DNA of 60,468 nucleotides from Sphingomonadaceae bacterium (GTDB taxonomy: Bacteria > Pseudomonadota > Alphaproteobacteria > Sphingomonadales > Sphingomonadaceae), in NCBI GenBank assembly GCA_947454135.1, contig CANGJI010000007.1, positions 1-60,468 on the forward strand. The letters are read 5' to 3'. Shown one piece after another: positions 18,652 through 28,451 of the stretch; the first letter of the stretch is position 1, and every line of letters begins with the position of its first letter. Made by a program: the position numbers and the translations under genes. The notes beneath the pieces were generated by a model. That model had not been told where the DNA came from. It worked only from the letters and a program-made list of their open reading frames with translations, and made no database searches.

Positions 18652-19195
18652 GCCCCATGGCCTCACCACACCGCTGGAAGGCGTGGCTGCGGACCCGTTC
18701 CAGCCCGGCGAGGCGATCCCTGCCCCGCTGCGCCTGATCCGCCCGACCGTCCCGCGCGAGTGGGTCGATTACAACGGGCACATGAGCGAATCCTGCTACC
18801 TCCTCGCCTTCGGGGACCAGTCGGACGCCTTCTTCCGCAAGATCGGCATCGACGAGGCCTACCGCGCAAGCGGCCACTCGCTGTTCACCGTGCAGACGAT
18901 GATCTTCAACCTCGCCGAAGCGCACCTCGGCGATCCGCTCGATCTCGCGCTTCAGTTGATCGACGCGGACGACAAGCGCCTGCACATCTTCCACACCATG
19001 CACCACGGCGAGACGGGCGAACTTCTCGCCACGGGTGAACAGATGCTGGTGCATGTCGACATGACGGAAGGCAGATCCGCACCCATGCCGCCCGAGCTTC
19101 ACGCACGCGTGCATGCCGTTCTCGCCGCCCATGCGGGGCTCGAACGCCCCGCTCAGGCTGGCCGCTCCATCGGAATCAGACGGGACAAGAAGTAA
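18635..19195 (+). CDS. Hotdog thioesterase, betainyl-CoA thioesterase family
   Basis: 186 residues. It carries the same WVDYNGHM motif, SGHSLFTVQT segment and LGDPL turn as the thioesterase domain fused to carnitine dehydrogenase (14663-16150), so the two are paralogues. A stand-alone CdhB-type enzyme hydrolyses betainyl-CoA in Pseudomonas. Because the operon already has a fused copy, this one may act on a different CoA ester such as carnitinyl-CoA from the CaiD-like step. Its stop overlaps the ATG of the acyl-CoA dehydrogenase by one base. Confidence 0.82.
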   Translation: MSPDTEPHGLTTPLEGVAADPFQPGEAIPAPLRLIRPTVPREWVDYNGHMSESCYLLAFGDQSDAFFRKIGIDEAYRASGHSLFTVQTMIFNLAEAHLGDPLDLALQLIDADDKRLHIFHTMHHGETGELLATGEQMLVHVDMTEGRSAPMPPELHARVHAVLAAHAGLERPAQAGRSIGIRRDKK

Positions 19196-20343
19196 TGCAT
19201 TTCGAACTTTCTTCCGAACAGCAGATGCTGGTCGAAACGGTCCGCCGCTTTGTCGAGACCGAACTCTATCCGCACGAGAAGCTGGTCGAAGACACCGACA
19301 ACGTGCCGACCGATCTCGCCGAGGAAATCCGCCGCAAATCCAAGGAACTCGGCCTTTACGCGGTCAATATGCCAGCGGAACTCGGCGGCGGCGGCCTCGG
19401 CACGTTCGACACCACGCTGATGGAGCGCGAACTGGGCCGCGCCAGCTACGGCCTGCAGATGATGATCGCGCGCCCCAGCAATATCCTGCGCGGCTGCACC
19501 GGCACCCAGATCGAGGACTATCTCCTCCCCACGATCCGGGGCGAGCGTCACGATTGCCTCGCCATGACCGAGCCCGATGCGGGATCGGATGTCCGCTCGA
19601 TGCGCACTTTCGCGCGGCGGGACGGCGATGATTTCGTCATCAACGGATCGAAGCATTTCATCAGCCACGCCGATGTAGCCGATTTCGTGATCCTCTGCGC
19701 CGCCACGGGTGAAGCTGGCGGCAAGAAGACAATCAGCTGCTTCCTCGTCGATTTCGGCACCCCCGGCCTCACCCGGCGCCGCGGGCCGAAATGCGTCTCG
19801 CACCGCGGCTACCACCAGTGCGAGCTGATCTTCGAGGATTGCCGCGTCCCCGCCTCGGCCCTCCTCGGCGAACTCGACAAGGGCTTTGAACTCATGGGCC
19901 AGTGGCTCGGCTCGACCCGCTTGCAGGTCGCCACCACTTCGGTCGGGCGCGGCCAGCGCGTACTGGAAATGGCGACGCAGTGGGCCGCCACGCGCAAGCA
20001 GTTCGGCCAGTCCATCGGCAAGTTCCAGGGCACCGGCTTCAAGCTGGCGGATATGAAGACCGAACTGGAAGCCGCCGAACTCCTCACCTTCCGCGCCGCG
20101 TGGAAGGACGATCAGGGCACGATGACCGATACCGACGCTGCCATGGCCAAGCTGTTCGCCTCAGAAGCACTTGCCCGCGTGACGGACAACGCGCTCCAGA
20201 TTTTCGGCGGCATGGGCCTGATGGACGAACTGCCCATCGAACGCTTCTGGCGTGATGCCCGGGTCGAGCGGATCTGGGACGGCACCAGCGAAATCCAGCG
20301 CCACATCATCAGCCGCGCGCTGCTGCGTCCGCTGGAGGCATGA
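19195..20343 (+). CDS. Acyl-CoA dehydrogenase, CaiA-like
   Basis: 382 residues with standard acyl-CoA dehydrogenase layout: N-terminal helical domain, FAD-binding AMTEPDAGSDV, middle beta domain (GSKHFISHA), and C-terminal helical domain with FGQSIGKFQG and IFGGMGL. The usual catalytic Glu of the YEGT motif is Asp here (WDGTSEIQ, D362). E. coli CaiA also departs at this position. Context (CoA ligase and CaiD downstream) suggests it oxidises gamma-butyrobetainyl-CoA to crotonobetainyl-CoA, with electrons to ETF. Reductive use is possible in principle. Confidence 0.85.
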   Translation: MHFELSSEQQMLVETVRRFVETELYPHEKLVEDTDNVPTDLAEEIRRKSKELGLYAVNMPAELGGGGLGTFDTTLMERELGRASYGLQMMIARPSNILRGCTGTQIEDYLLPTIRGERHDCLAMTEPDAGSDVRSMRTFARRDGDDFVINGSKHFISHADVADFVILCAATGEAGGKKTISCFLVDFGTPGLTRRRGPKCVSHRGYHQCELIFEDCRVPASALLGELDKGFELMGQWLGSTRLQVATTSVGRGQRVLEMATQWAATRKQFGQSIGKFQGTGFKLADMKTELEAAELLTFRAAWKDDQGTMTDTDAAMAKLFASEALARVTDNALQIFGGMGLMDELPIERFWRDARVERIWDGTSEIQRHIISRALLRPLEA

Positions 20344-22430
20344 CGTCCCGGCAGCTTGAAGGCGGGCGGCTCACCCGCCTGCTGCGCCCGCGCAGTCTGG
20401 CGCTCGTCGGCGGCAAGGCGGCGGAGGAAGCCGTCCGCCAGTGCCGCGCGCTGGGCTTTGCCGGACCAATCTGGCCGGTGAACCCGAAGCGCGCGGAAAT
20501 GGGCGGGCTGCCTTGCTTCCCTGATATGGCCTCGCTGCCCGCTGCACCCGATGCCGTGTTCGTCGCGGCGCCCGCACCGGCAACCATTGCGCTCGCCGGC
20601 GAACTGCAAGGGACCGGCGGCGCGATCTGCTACGCCGCCGATTTCGCCGAAGCCGGCGCGGAAGGACAGGTCCGGCAGACCGCCCTGCTGGAGGCCGCCA
20701 AGGGCGTCCCGCTCGTCGGCCCCAATTGCTACGGCATGCTCAACCTGTTCGACCGTGTTGCTCTGTGGCCCGACCAGCACGGCTGCCTCCCCATCGACAG
20801 CGGAAAAGGCGTCGCCATCGTCAGTCAGAGCGGCAACCTTGCGCTCAATCTCACCATGCAGGCGCGCGGGCTCCCCATCGGCTATGTCATCTCGGTGGGT
20901 AACTGCGCCGATGTCACTCCGGCGGACCTCATCGAAGCCCTGATCGCGGACGAACGCGTCAGCGCCATCGGCCTTCACCTCGAAGGCCTCGGCTCGGTCG
21001 CGCGTTTCTCCGAGGCTTGCCTCGCCGCGCGGGCGGCGGGCGTCCCACTCGTCGCCCTGAAGACCGGTGCTTCGGCCAAAGGCGCTGCGCTCACTATGTC
21101 GCATACCAGTTCGCTCGCGGGTGCAGACGCGCTCTGCGATGCGCTGTTCGCGCGCTACGGCGTGGCCCGCGCGCATGATCCCGCGACGTTCCTCGAAACG
21201 CTGAAACTGCTGCATGTGGCAGGCCCCTTGCGCGGGCGGCGGATCAGCAGCGCCAGTTGCTCGGGCGGCGAAGCCTCACTCACCGCCGATCTGGCCGAAG
21301 CAGCCGGCCTCGAAACGCCGGACTTCCCCGCCGCGACGCAGGCCTCGCTGGAGGACGTCCTCGGCCCGCGCGTCCATGTCGCCAACCCGCTCGATTACCA
21401 CACCTATATCTGGGGTGATCTTGCCGCGACGACCGCGTGCTTCGGCGCGATGCTCGGGGCTGATTTCGAAGCCTCGCTGCTCATTCTCGATTTACCCCGC
21501 GCCGATCGCTGCTCTGCCGCCGATTGGGATGTGACGCTCGCTGCCTATCGCGATGCAGTGCGGGCCCATCCTGCCGCCAAGGGCACCGTGCGCATGGTGG
21601 TCAGCTCGCTTGCAGAAACGATGCCCGAGGCCGTTGCGACCGCCCTGTTGGCGGAACGGATCGTCCCTGCCGCCGGTCTTGGTGAAGCCCTTCGCGCCAT
21701 CGCCGCCGCGGCGAGCATCGGCGAGGCTTGGGGCAAACCGGTTCCACCCGCTCTGCTGGAAATGCCAGCCCTGTTGCCCGGAGACCCGATCACCTGGGAC
21801 GAAGTGCGCAGCAAGGCCGCGCTGGCCGCAGCAGGCGTTCCCATCGCGCGCGGCAAGGTTCTCAGCCTTGCCGAACTGGAAGACCCGGCCACTCCGCTCC
21901 CCGCACCGTTTCCCTTGGTACTCAAGGCCGTAGGCTCCGACCTTGCGCATAAGACTGAAGTTGGCGGGGTCGCCCTTAACCTCGCCAACCGCGAGGCGCT
22001 GCTTGGCGCGGCAATGAACATGAGCCGTCTGTCCGAGACGTTCCTGATCGAGGAAATGGTCGGCGGCGCGGTGGCCGAACTCATCGTCGGCGTCGGCCGC
22101 GATCCGCAATTCGGCTTGTTCCTCACGCTCGGCGCAGGCGGCATTTTCGTCGAGCTGCTGCGCCAGACCGAGCAAGTCCTGCTCCCTGCCAGCCGCGGGG
22201 ACATCGCCGCCGCGCTTGCCCGCCTGCCGCTCCACAAAGTTCTCGCCGGCTATCGCGGAAAGCCGGGCTGTGACATGACCGCGCTCGTCGATGCCATCGC
22301 AAGGATTGCCGATTGGGCCGTGGCCCATGCTGACCGGCTCGAGGAAATGGACGTCAATCCGCTGCTCGCGCTCCCCACCGGCACCATGGCGGTGGACGCG
22401 CTGATCCGCATAAGGGAACCGCAAGCATGA
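20340..22430 (+). CDS. ADP-forming acyl-CoA ligase (acetate-CoA ligase superfamily)
   Basis: 696 residues. Order: CoA-binding domain (about 10-130), succinyl-CoA-ligase-like domains with the phosphohistidine motif [10 protein letters not shown], then an ATP-grasp domain (about 480-690) with [10 protein letters not shown]. Both alpha- and beta-type parts are fused, as in bacterial/eukaryotic ADP-forming enzymes. Probable role: activation of gamma-butyrobetaine, crotonobetaine or carnitine with CoA and ATP, replacing the AMP-forming CaiC of enterics. It overlaps its neighbours by 4 bases on both sides (ATGA), so it is firmly in the operon. Substrate is inferred from context. Confidence 0.85.
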   Translation: MTSRQLEGGRLTRLLRPRSLALVGGKAAEEAVRQCRALGFAGPIWPVNPKRAEMGGLPCFPDMASLPAAPDAVFVAAPAPATIALAGELQGTGGAICYAADFAEAGAEGQVRQTALLEAAKGVPLVGPNCYGMLNLFDRVALWPDQHGCLPIDSGKGVAIVSQSGNLALNLTMQARGLPIGYVISVGNCADVTPADLIEALIADERVSAIGLHLEGLGSVARFSEACLAARAAGVPLVALKTGASAKGAALTMSHTSSLAGADALCDALFARYGVARAHDPATFLETLKLLHVAGPLRGRRISSASCSGGEASLTADLAEAAGLETPDFPAATQASLEDVLGPRVHVANPLDYHTYIWGDLAATTACFGAMLGADFEASLLILDLPRADRCSAADWDVTLAAYRDAVRAHPAAKGTVRMVVSSLAETMPEAVATALLAERIVPAAGLGEALRAIAAAASIGEAWGKPVPPALLEMPALLPGDPITWDEVRSKAALAAAGVPIARGKVLSLAELEDPATPLPAPFPLVLKAVGSDLAHKTEVGGVALNLANREALLGAAMNMSRLSETFLIEEMVGGAVAELIVGVGRDPQFGLFLTLGAGGIFVELLRQTEQVLLPASRGDIAAALARLPLHKVLAGYRGKPGCDMTALVDAIARIADWAVAHADRLEEMDVNPLLALPTGTMAVDALIRIREPQA

Positions 22431-23206
22431 GCGCCGTGAAGCTCGATACCCGGAATGGCATTCTCGTCATCACGCTGGACCGGCCCAAGGCCAATGCCAT
22501 CGATGTCGCAACCAGCCTCGAACTCTATGCCGCGTTCAAGACGCTGAACGATGACCCTGCCCTGCGCGTAGGGATCATCACCGGCACTGGCCGCTTCTTC
22601 TCTGCGGGGTGGGATCTTGGTGCGGCCAACGATGGCGAGGCGGTCGATGCAGATCACGGCCCCGGCGGATTTGCCGGGCTGACCGAGTACTTCAGCCTCA
22701 CCAAACCGGTCATCGCGGCGGTCAACGGCCTCGCCGTCGGCGGCGGGTTCGAACTGGCGCTCGCGGCAGACCTTATCGTCGCAAGCGACGCCGCGAAGTT
22801 CTGGCTGCCGGAAGCCCAGCTCGGCATGCTGCCCGATTCCGGGGGCCTGCTGCGCCTGCCCAAGGCCATTCCCGCCCGCCTTGCCCGCGAAATGATCCTC
22901 ACCGGGCGGCGCATGGATGCAGCCGAGGCTCTGGCGCTCAACCTCGTCAACCGCGTGGTGCCGGGCGAGGACCTGCTCGCCGCTGCGCTGGAGCTTGCCG
23001 CCACCATCGCCAAGTCCGCGCCCCTCGCGATCACCGCCGCGCGCGATATCCTGCGCGAGACCGAAGCGCTCGAGGTTGAAGCGGGCTACAAGCACATGCG
23101 CAGCGGCGCGATCCCGTCCTATCAGGCCATGCTCCGATCCGATGATGCGCTCGAAGGCCCTCGCGCCTTTGCCGAAGGGCGCGCGCCGGAATGGAAGGGG
23201 CGCTAG
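22427..23206 (+). CDS. caiD: Carnitinyl-CoA dehydratase (crotonobetainyl-CoA hydratase)
   Basis: 259 residues, against 261 in E. coli CaiD, with close similarity throughout: [10 protein letters not shown] near the start, FFSAGWDL oxyanion segment, [35 protein letters not shown] and a C-terminal EWKGR (PVWKGR in E. coli). Reaction: crotonobetainyl-CoA + water <-> L-carnitinyl-CoA. It is the last gene of the operon, and its 3' end overlaps the convergent MFS gene by 4 bases. Confidence 0.92.
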   Translation: MSAVKLDTRNGILVITLDRPKANAIDVATSLELYAAFKTLNDDPALRVGIITGTGRFFSAGWDLGAANDGEAVDADHGPGGFAGLTEYFSLTKPVIAAVNGLAVGGGFELALAADLIVASDAAKFWLPEAQLGMLPDSGGLLRLPKAIPARLAREMILTGRRMDAAEALALNLVNRVVPGEDLLAAALELAATIAKSAPLAITAARDILRETEALEVEAGYKHMRSGAIPSYQAMLRSDDALEGPRAFAEGRAPEWKGR

Positions 23207-24435
23207 GCCGCGTCCCAATCCACCGGCGCGACTTTTGGCAGAATCCCCAGCCAGCCGATCAGACCCAGCACGTTGACCAGCCCCGCGAGCAGGAACGCAG
23301 TGCCATAGGAGCCGCCTCCGGCATCGATCAGCACGCCGGCGAAAAACACGCCGATAATCCCCGGCATGTTGCCCATCATGTTCTGCATGCCCACCCAGCG
23401 CGCGGCGGCCGATGGCCCGGCCATGATCTGCGGGATGATGAAGTAGGCAGGGCACGAAAGGCCCAGCGCGATCTCGTAGACAAACAGCAGCGCGATGCAC
23501 CAGCCGATGGGCATCGAAGGCATCGCCAGCATGCACACCAGACCCGCCACATGCGCCAGCGCCAGCGGGCCCTTCAGCGCGAGCGAGGGCGACCAGCCGC
23601 GCGCAATCGCCTTGTCGATGGCCCAGCCCGCGAACAGGGCCGCCAGCGCGTTCACGAGGTAAGCGCTGGAGACGACCGTCGCCATGTGCTCCTTCGAGAA
23701 GCCGCGCTGCATTTCGAGGTACATTGGCAGATAGCCGAGGATGAAGTACCAGTTCCAGTTGCCCGCGAAGTGCCCCAGCGAAGCCCCCCACAAGGCGCGC
23801 TTCGAGAGGATCTGACGCAGCGTGACAGCCGGCTCATCCGCTGTCACTGCCACTGGCTCGCTGATCCGGACCCGGCTCCACGGCAGCAGCCACAGCAGCG
23901 AGAGCATGCCGAACAGCATGAAGGTCGCGCGCCAGCCCCAGTGCGCCATCAGCATGCCGCCGATCAGCGTGCCTGCGGCGGGGCCGACGAGGTAGCCGAA
24001 GCCGATCAGTCCGTTCGCCAGCCCCATCTGCGACTTCGGCACATTGCTGGCGATGATCTTCGAGGTCGTGGTGAAGGCAACGCTTTCGCCCATGCCCAGC
24101 ATCAGGCGCAGCACGAAGAGGCCGAGGAAGCCCTGCACGAAGCCTGTGAGCAGCGTTGAGACGGACCACAGGGTCGCCCCGACCGCCAGCACAAGCTTGC
24201 CGCCAAGCCGGTCAGACAGCGCGCCTGCAGGCAGCTGGCAGAAGGCATAGGCAAAGTAGAAACCTGCCGCGAGCGCGCCATAGGCGGTGGCGCTGAGGTT
24301 CAGGTCTGCACGGATCTGGGTCGCGCCGGTCGCAAGATTGCCGCGATCGATGTAGTTTATGAACAGGCTCGTCGCCATGAGGCCGACCAGCACGAGCGGC
24401 GCAGTGGTGCGCAGCCCGCCGGTCTCACTGTGCAT
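23203..24435 (-). CDS. MFS transporter, anion:cation symporter (ACS)-like
   Basis: 410 residues, about 12 transmembrane segments, opening with [13 protein letters not shown], which is the NYxDR motif of the organic-anion (phthalate/hexuronate, ACS) subfamily, and the MFS loop SDRLGGK. Substrates in this subfamily are organic acids. It is the last gene of a minus-strand set with the aldolase and the POT transporter: its start overlaps the aldolase 3' end by 11 bases. A product of the aldolase path or of the convergent carnitine operon may be carried; not determinable. Confidence 0.85.
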   Translation of the reverse strand: MHSETGGLRTTAPLVLVGLMATSLFINYIDRGNLATGATQIRADLNLSATAYGALAAGFYFAYAFCQLPAGALSDRLGGKLVLAVGATLWSVSTLLTGFVQGFLGLFVLRLMLGMGESVAFTTTSKIIASNVPKSQMGLANGLIGFGYLVGPAAGTLIGGMLMAHWGWRATFMLFGMLSLLWLLPWSRVRISEPVAVTADEPAVTLRQILSKRALWGASLGHFAGNWNWYFILGYLPMYLEMQRGFSKEHMATVVSSAYLVNALAALFAGWAIDKAIARGWSPSLALKGPLALAHVAGLVCMLAMPSMPIGWCIALLFVYEIALGLSCPAYFIIPQIMAGPSAAARWVGMQNMMGNMPGIIGVFFAGVLIDAGGGSYGTAFLLAGLVNVLGLIGWLGILPKVAPVDWDAA

Positions 24436-25180
24436 AGTCGGAGCCTTGCCGGTCCAGCATGCGCCTCAGCGCCGCGAAGTGCAGATCGATGCGGTCCAGC
24501 CCCTCGACCTTGGCCGAGGTTGTGTACTGCTCCACCGTGCGGCTCAATGCGGGTTCACCAACCAGCCGCACCTTCTGCCCGCTCGACTGCGCCAGGATCT
24601 GCGTCATCGCGGCGCGCTCGAAGAAGTAGAGCGTGTTGAAGGCCTCCGCGACACTTGCGCCGGTCGTCACTACGCCGTGGTTGCGCAGCAGCAGCACCGC
24701 CTTGTCCCCGAGCGCCGCGGCCATACGCCGACCCTCACCGCTATCGAGCGCCAGCCCCTCGTAGTCGCACAGCGCGACGAGCCCGGAAAAGCCGATGGCG
24801 TTCTGGCTTGCCATCAGCAGTTCAGGCTCGTCCAGCATACTCAGCGCCGTTCCGTAGGGCATGTGCGTGTGCATCACGCAGCGCACATCAGGCCGGGCCG
24901 CATGGAGCGGCGCGTGGATGTGGAACGCGGTGTCCTCAACCGGCCCCGTGCCCGCGAGCTTGTTCCCCGCAAAATCGACAACGAGAAAATCGGAGGCGCG
25001 GATTTCAGACCAATGGAGCCCGAACGGCGCGAGCAGGAACCGGTCGGCATGGCCCGGCAGGAGCAACGTGAAGTGGTTGTCGATGCCCTCGTGATACCCG
25101 AAATGGACCGCCAGTCGGTGCGCGGCGGCAAGGTCCACGCGCGCTTTCCATTCAGCCGCATCCATTAAGGTATCTGACAT
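24425..25180 (-). CDS. Class II aldolase/adducin-family protein
   Basis: 251 residues. The zinc site is visible as HTHMPYG plus the later NHGVVT histidine, with upstream GNHFTLLLPG-like phosphate-loop geometry (GIDNHFT). The family covers fuculose/ribulose phosphate aldolases, epimerases and decarboxylase-like enzymes; many alphaproteobacterial members have unknown substrates. The ATG at 25180 overlaps the stop of the POT gene by one base (TGATG); longer frames run antisense into that gene and were rejected. Confidence 0.82.
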   Translation of the reverse strand: MSDTLMDAAEWKARVDLAAAHRLAVHFGYHEGIDNHFTLLLPGHADRFLLAPFGLHWSEIRASDFLVVDFAGNKLAGTGPVEDTAFHIHAPLHAARPDVRCVMHTHMPYGTALSMLDEPELLMASQNAIGFSGLVALCDYEGLALDSGEGRRMAAALGDKAVLLLRNHGVVTTGASVAEAFNTLYFFERAAMTQILAQSSGQKVRLVGEPALSRTVEQYTTSAKVEGLDRIDLHFAALRRMLDRQGSDYAQ

Positions 25181-26544
25181 CAGCGCTTGGGCTCCGGCGC
25201 GCCGTCCAGCTCGCGGATCAGCGGCTTGCGCAGCAGCAGGATCACCGCCGCACCGACCGCACCGATGGCCGCATCCATGGTCCAGAAGGCCGAGGGGCTC
25301 ATCGCATCGAAGTTGCTGCCGACCCAGCCCGCCGTGACATGGGCGGCGAAGGGTGAGAGGAACGCGACGCCCATCAGGGTCGAGGCAACACGCGGCGGCG
25401 CAGCCTTGCTGACAATCGCCATGGTCGTCGGCCAGTAGTACATCCAGCCCAGCCCCATGATCAGCCAGCCCGCGATGGCCCAGATCGCGCCGACACTGTG
25501 CGGCTCGGTCACGCCGAGGTTGGAGAAAGCAAACAGCAGCGCCGCAAAAGACACGATCGCCGTGCCGATGCCCTGTTTTGTGACGTTGGCCGGTTCCTGC
25601 GCGCGCTTTGCCTGCCAGCTCCACAGCGCGACGAGAATCGGTGCGGCGAGGATCGAGCCGAACGAGTCCATGCCTGCGAACCAGCTCGAAGGCACCGTGC
25701 CCAGCGGCGTCACCAGATTGACCCACTGATCGACCCACAGGATGCCGATGCTCCAGACCATCGGATAGGTGATCTCGGCCGGGAACGTCAGCGCAATGAC
25801 GAAGATCAGCACTGCCACACGGCGGCGCTCCGCAGCGGTGAGCGGCGGAGCTTTCTCGCGCGCAGTGGCCACCGGCTTGAAATCGGGCAGATGGCGCTGG
25901 CCCATGATGTAGCCAACCATGGCCACCAGCATCAGCACTGCCGCCACGGCAAACCCTGCGTGAAAGCCCCAGATCGCAGCCACGAGTCCGGTCACCACCG
26001 GGCCGCTTGCCGCACCGATGTTGATGCCCGTCGCGAAGATCGTGTAGCCCTGCGAGCGGCGCGATTCATCCTCACGCGGGTACAGCGTGCCGACTTGAGC
26101 GGAAATGTTGCCCTTGAGGAAGCCGGACCCCAGGATCAGCAGCAGCAGCGCGATGACGAACGTCGAATAGAGCGACATCGCCGCGTGCCCGGCGGCCATC
26201 AGCAGCACACCGATCAGCACGGTGCGCTTGGGACCAAGCAACCTGTCCGCCACCCAGCCGCCGATGATGGGCGTGAAATAGACGAGGCCCGCATACCACC
26301 CGTAGATGATCGAGGCGAAGGCGACGTCGCTCATCGCACCATTGAAACTGAGCCCGTGGCGCAGTCCGGCGAGCCCGAGCACCTTGTCGGCATGGAGCGG
26401 CAGCAGCTCCTTCACCATGTAGAGCGTCAGCAGCGCAGACATCCCGTAGAACGAGAAGCGCTCCCACATTTCGGTGAAGGCGAGGTAGTAGACCCCCTTG
26501 GGATGGCCGGCAAATTGTTCGAACTGCTGCTCTTCGGCCGCCAT
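25180..26544 (-). CDS. POT/PTR-family proton-coupled oligopeptide transporter
   Basis: 454 residues, about 12-14 transmembrane segments. The signature EMWERFSFYG (the ExxER-type motif of TM1) and the FLKGNISAQVG segment identify the proton-dependent oligopeptide transporter family. Imports di/tripeptides or related small molecules across the inner membrane. First gene of the minus-strand set POT-aldolase-MFS. No substrate can be read from sequence. Confidence 0.85.
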   Translation of the reverse strand: MAAEEQQFEQFAGHPKGVYYLAFTEMWERFSFYGMSALLTLYMVKELLPLHADKVLGLAGLRHGLSFNGAMSDVAFASIIYGWYAGLVYFTPIIGGWVADRLLGPKRTVLIGVLLMAAGHAAMSLYSTFVIALLLLILGSGFLKGNISAQVGTLYPREDESRRSQGYTIFATGINIGAASGPVVTGLVAAIWGFHAGFAVAAVLMLVAMVGYIMGQRHLPDFKPVATAREKAPPLTAAERRRVAVLIFVIALTFPAEITYPMVWSIGILWVDQWVNLVTPLGTVPSSWFAGMDSFGSILAAPILVALWSWQAKRAQEPANVTKQGIGTAIVSFAALLFAFSNLGVTEPHSVGAIWAIAGWLIMGLGWMYYWPTTMAIVSKAAPPRVASTLMGVAFLSPFAAHVTAGWVGSNFDAMSPSAFWTMDAAIGAVGAAVILLLRKPLIRELDGAPEPKR

Positions 26545-26599
26545 TATGTTGTCTCACCCCTGTTCGCGCGCTTCGGTTCGCGGCGCGCGGATATGCAAG

Positions 26600-26623
26600 G
26601 GATGGGCGATTGTCGGCCCATCC
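26600..26623 (-). terminator. Hairpin between quinone-reductase and POT genes
   Basis: GGATGGGC (26600-26607) pairs with GCCCATCC (26616-26623), an 8-base stem with an 8-base loop, 27 bases past the end of the gene at 26650. There is no T-run, so it may be a weak or factor-assisted terminator or a processing hairpin. Confidence 0.4.
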
Positions 26624-26649
26624 GTCAATTGCGAAAGTCAGATGCCGGG

Positions 26650-27633
26650 TCAGGGAATCGTGATGACGGCATTCCCGATCAGCTGGCCGGATTCGACCGC
26701 CTCGTGCGCCTTCGCGCTGTCTGCCAGATCGAAGGTGGCTGCAATCGCGTGGGTAAGCGCGCCTTCCTCCAGCGCCGCAGTGAGCCGCGCAATGACGTTC
26801 GCCCGCTCCCGCGCCGATAACAGGTAGACGATGAGCATCCTCAGCGTCACGTGGCGGAACATGAACGGATAGAACGGCAGCTTCGGTTCGGCATCTGCCA
26901 TCGAACCGTAGGCCGCAATGACACCGCCCTCGCCGATCACGGCACTGGTGATCGGCAGGTTGCCGCCGAATTCCACTTCGACCACGCGGTCCACCGGCTT
27001 GCCCTGATTGGCCGCGAGGATCGCCGCCGCAACATCGCCGTCGCGGTAGTTGATGACGGCATGTGCGCCTGCGGCTTCAGCGGCCCGCGCCTTTTCAGGA
27101 CCGCTCACCGTCGTGATCACCCGCGCGCCGCCCCAGCGCGCAAGCTGGATGGCATAGTGGCCCACAGCGCCCGCGCCGCCCGTTACCAGCACGGTCTGCC
27201 CCGTCACGTCCCCATCGGCGAACACGGCATGGCAGGCCGTTGAGGCCGGAATGCCAAGGCAGGCGCCTGCCTCGAAGCTCGTCCCGGCAGGCAGCGGCAC
27301 GGCCTGCTGCTCGGGCAGGCAGACCTGCTCAGCGCAGGTACCGAAGGGGCGCCGATAGGCTGCGTTCCATACCCAGACCCGCGTGCCGATCCGCGCAGAC
27401 GAAACGCCTTCGCCCACCGCATCGATCACGCCCGCGCCATCGGAATGCGGGATCACCCGCGCAAAGGCGATCGGCCCGCGTAGTCCGGCGCGCGACTTCA
27501 CATCGGACGGATTAATGCCCGAGGCCCGCAGCCGCACGCGCACTTCGCCCGGCCCGGGCTGCGGCATTTCCACCTCGCCCAGGTGCAGCACCTGCGCAGC
27601 AGGCCCCGTCTCTTCGTACCAGACTGCGCGCAT
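26650..27633 (-). CDS. NADPH:quinone reductase-like zinc-less MDR oxidoreductase
   Basis: 327 residues of the medium-chain dehydrogenase family: GroES-like N-terminus (SGINPSDVK), nucleotide-binding VTGGAGAVGHYAIQLA and no structural-zinc cysteine cluster, which fits the quinone reductase/zeta-crystallin branch. Reduces quinones or enones with NADPH. Its ATG overlaps the SDR stop (ATGA), so the two are co-translated. Confidence 0.82.
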   Translation of the reverse strand: MRAVWYEETGPAAQVLHLGEVEMPQPGPGEVRVRLRASGINPSDVKSRAGLRGPIAFARVIPHSDGAGVIDAVGEGVSSARIGTRVWVWNAAYRRPFGTCAEQVCLPEQQAVPLPAGTSFEAGACLGIPASTACHAVFADGDVTGQTVLVTGGAGAVGHYAIQLARWGGARVITTVSGPEKARAAEAAGAHAVINYRDGDVAAAILAANQGKPVDRVVEVEFGGNLPITSAVIGEGGVIAAYGSMADAEPKLPFYPFMFRHVTLRMLIVYLLSARERANVIARLTAALEEGALTHAIAATFDLADSAKAHEAVESGQLIGNAVITIP

Positions 27634-28430
27634 CAGGCCTCCATATCGAGGGACAGGCTTTCGGTATGGCCGTCGATCGCGATCGCCTGTCCGGAAATCC
27701 GCGCTCCTGCCGGCGACATCAGGTATTGCACCATGGCCGCCACGTCCTCTTTTGTCGCAAAGGTGCGCAGCGAAGTCTGGCGCTTGTACTCGCGCTCGAC
27801 CTCTTGCGCGGTCAACCCGCGCTCCGCCGCATCAGCCGCGATCACCCGGTCGATGCGCGGGCCTTCCACACTGCCGGGGCAGATCGCGTTGACGCGGATG
27901 CCCTCGGGCCCAAGCTCCATCGCCAGCGTCTTGGTCACGCCGATGAGCGCCCACTTGCTGGCGACATAGGGGCCCCTGAGCGGGCAGCCGAACAGGCCCG
28001 CCGTGGAACTCATGCAGATGATCGCCGAACCGGGCGCACGGCGGCGCAGCAGCGGGATCGCGCTGCGGGTCATCAGGAACGTCCCGTTGAGGTTGACGCC
28101 TATCGTGGCGTTCCACGCGTCGATGGGCTGTTCCTCGAACCGGGCGGTCGGTCCGGAAATCCCGGCGTTGTTGACGAGGAGATCGATCCCCGCTTCGTCC
28201 CGCGCCGCCAGATCGCTCTCGATACAGGCAAAGAAGCGTGCGACGGATTCGGCATCGCTCACATCACAGACCATGGCGGAGAGCCCCTCGTGCCTGCCGC
28301 CGAGCGCTGCTACCGCCGCCACATCCTGATCGCCGGCATAGACCCGCCAGCCGTCACCGAGGAGCGCTTCGGCAATGGCAAGCCCGATGCCGCTTGCCGC
28401 AGCCGAAATGACGGCAATCCGCCTTTGCAT
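27633..28430 (-). CDS. Short-chain dehydrogenase/reductase
   Basis: 265 residues, classical SDR. Nucleotide motif SAAASGIGLAIA (a variant TGxxxGIG), NNAG present, catalytic Ser in MSSTAG and YVASK active site intact. Oxidoreductase for an alcohol or keto substrate, unidentified. Translationally coupled to the quinone-reductase-like gene, so both may act on one substrate. It lies 21 bases downstream of cydX and may partly be transcribed with the cyd operon. Confidence 0.85.
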   Translation of the reverse strand: MQRRIAVISAAASGIGLAIAEALLGDGWRVYAGDQDVAAVAALGGRHEGLSAMVCDVSDAESVARFFACIESDLAARDEAGIDLLVNNAGISGPTARFEEQPIDAWNATIGVNLNGTFLMTRSAIPLLRRRAPGSAIICMSSTAGLFGCPLRGPYVASKWALIGVTKTLAMELGPEGIRVNAICPGSVEGPRIDRVIAADAAERGLTAQEVEREYKRQTSLRTFATKEDVAAMVQYLMSPAGARISGQAIAIDGHTESLSLDMEA

Positions 28431-28451
28431 TCCCTCGCCCCGCCAGCTTCT

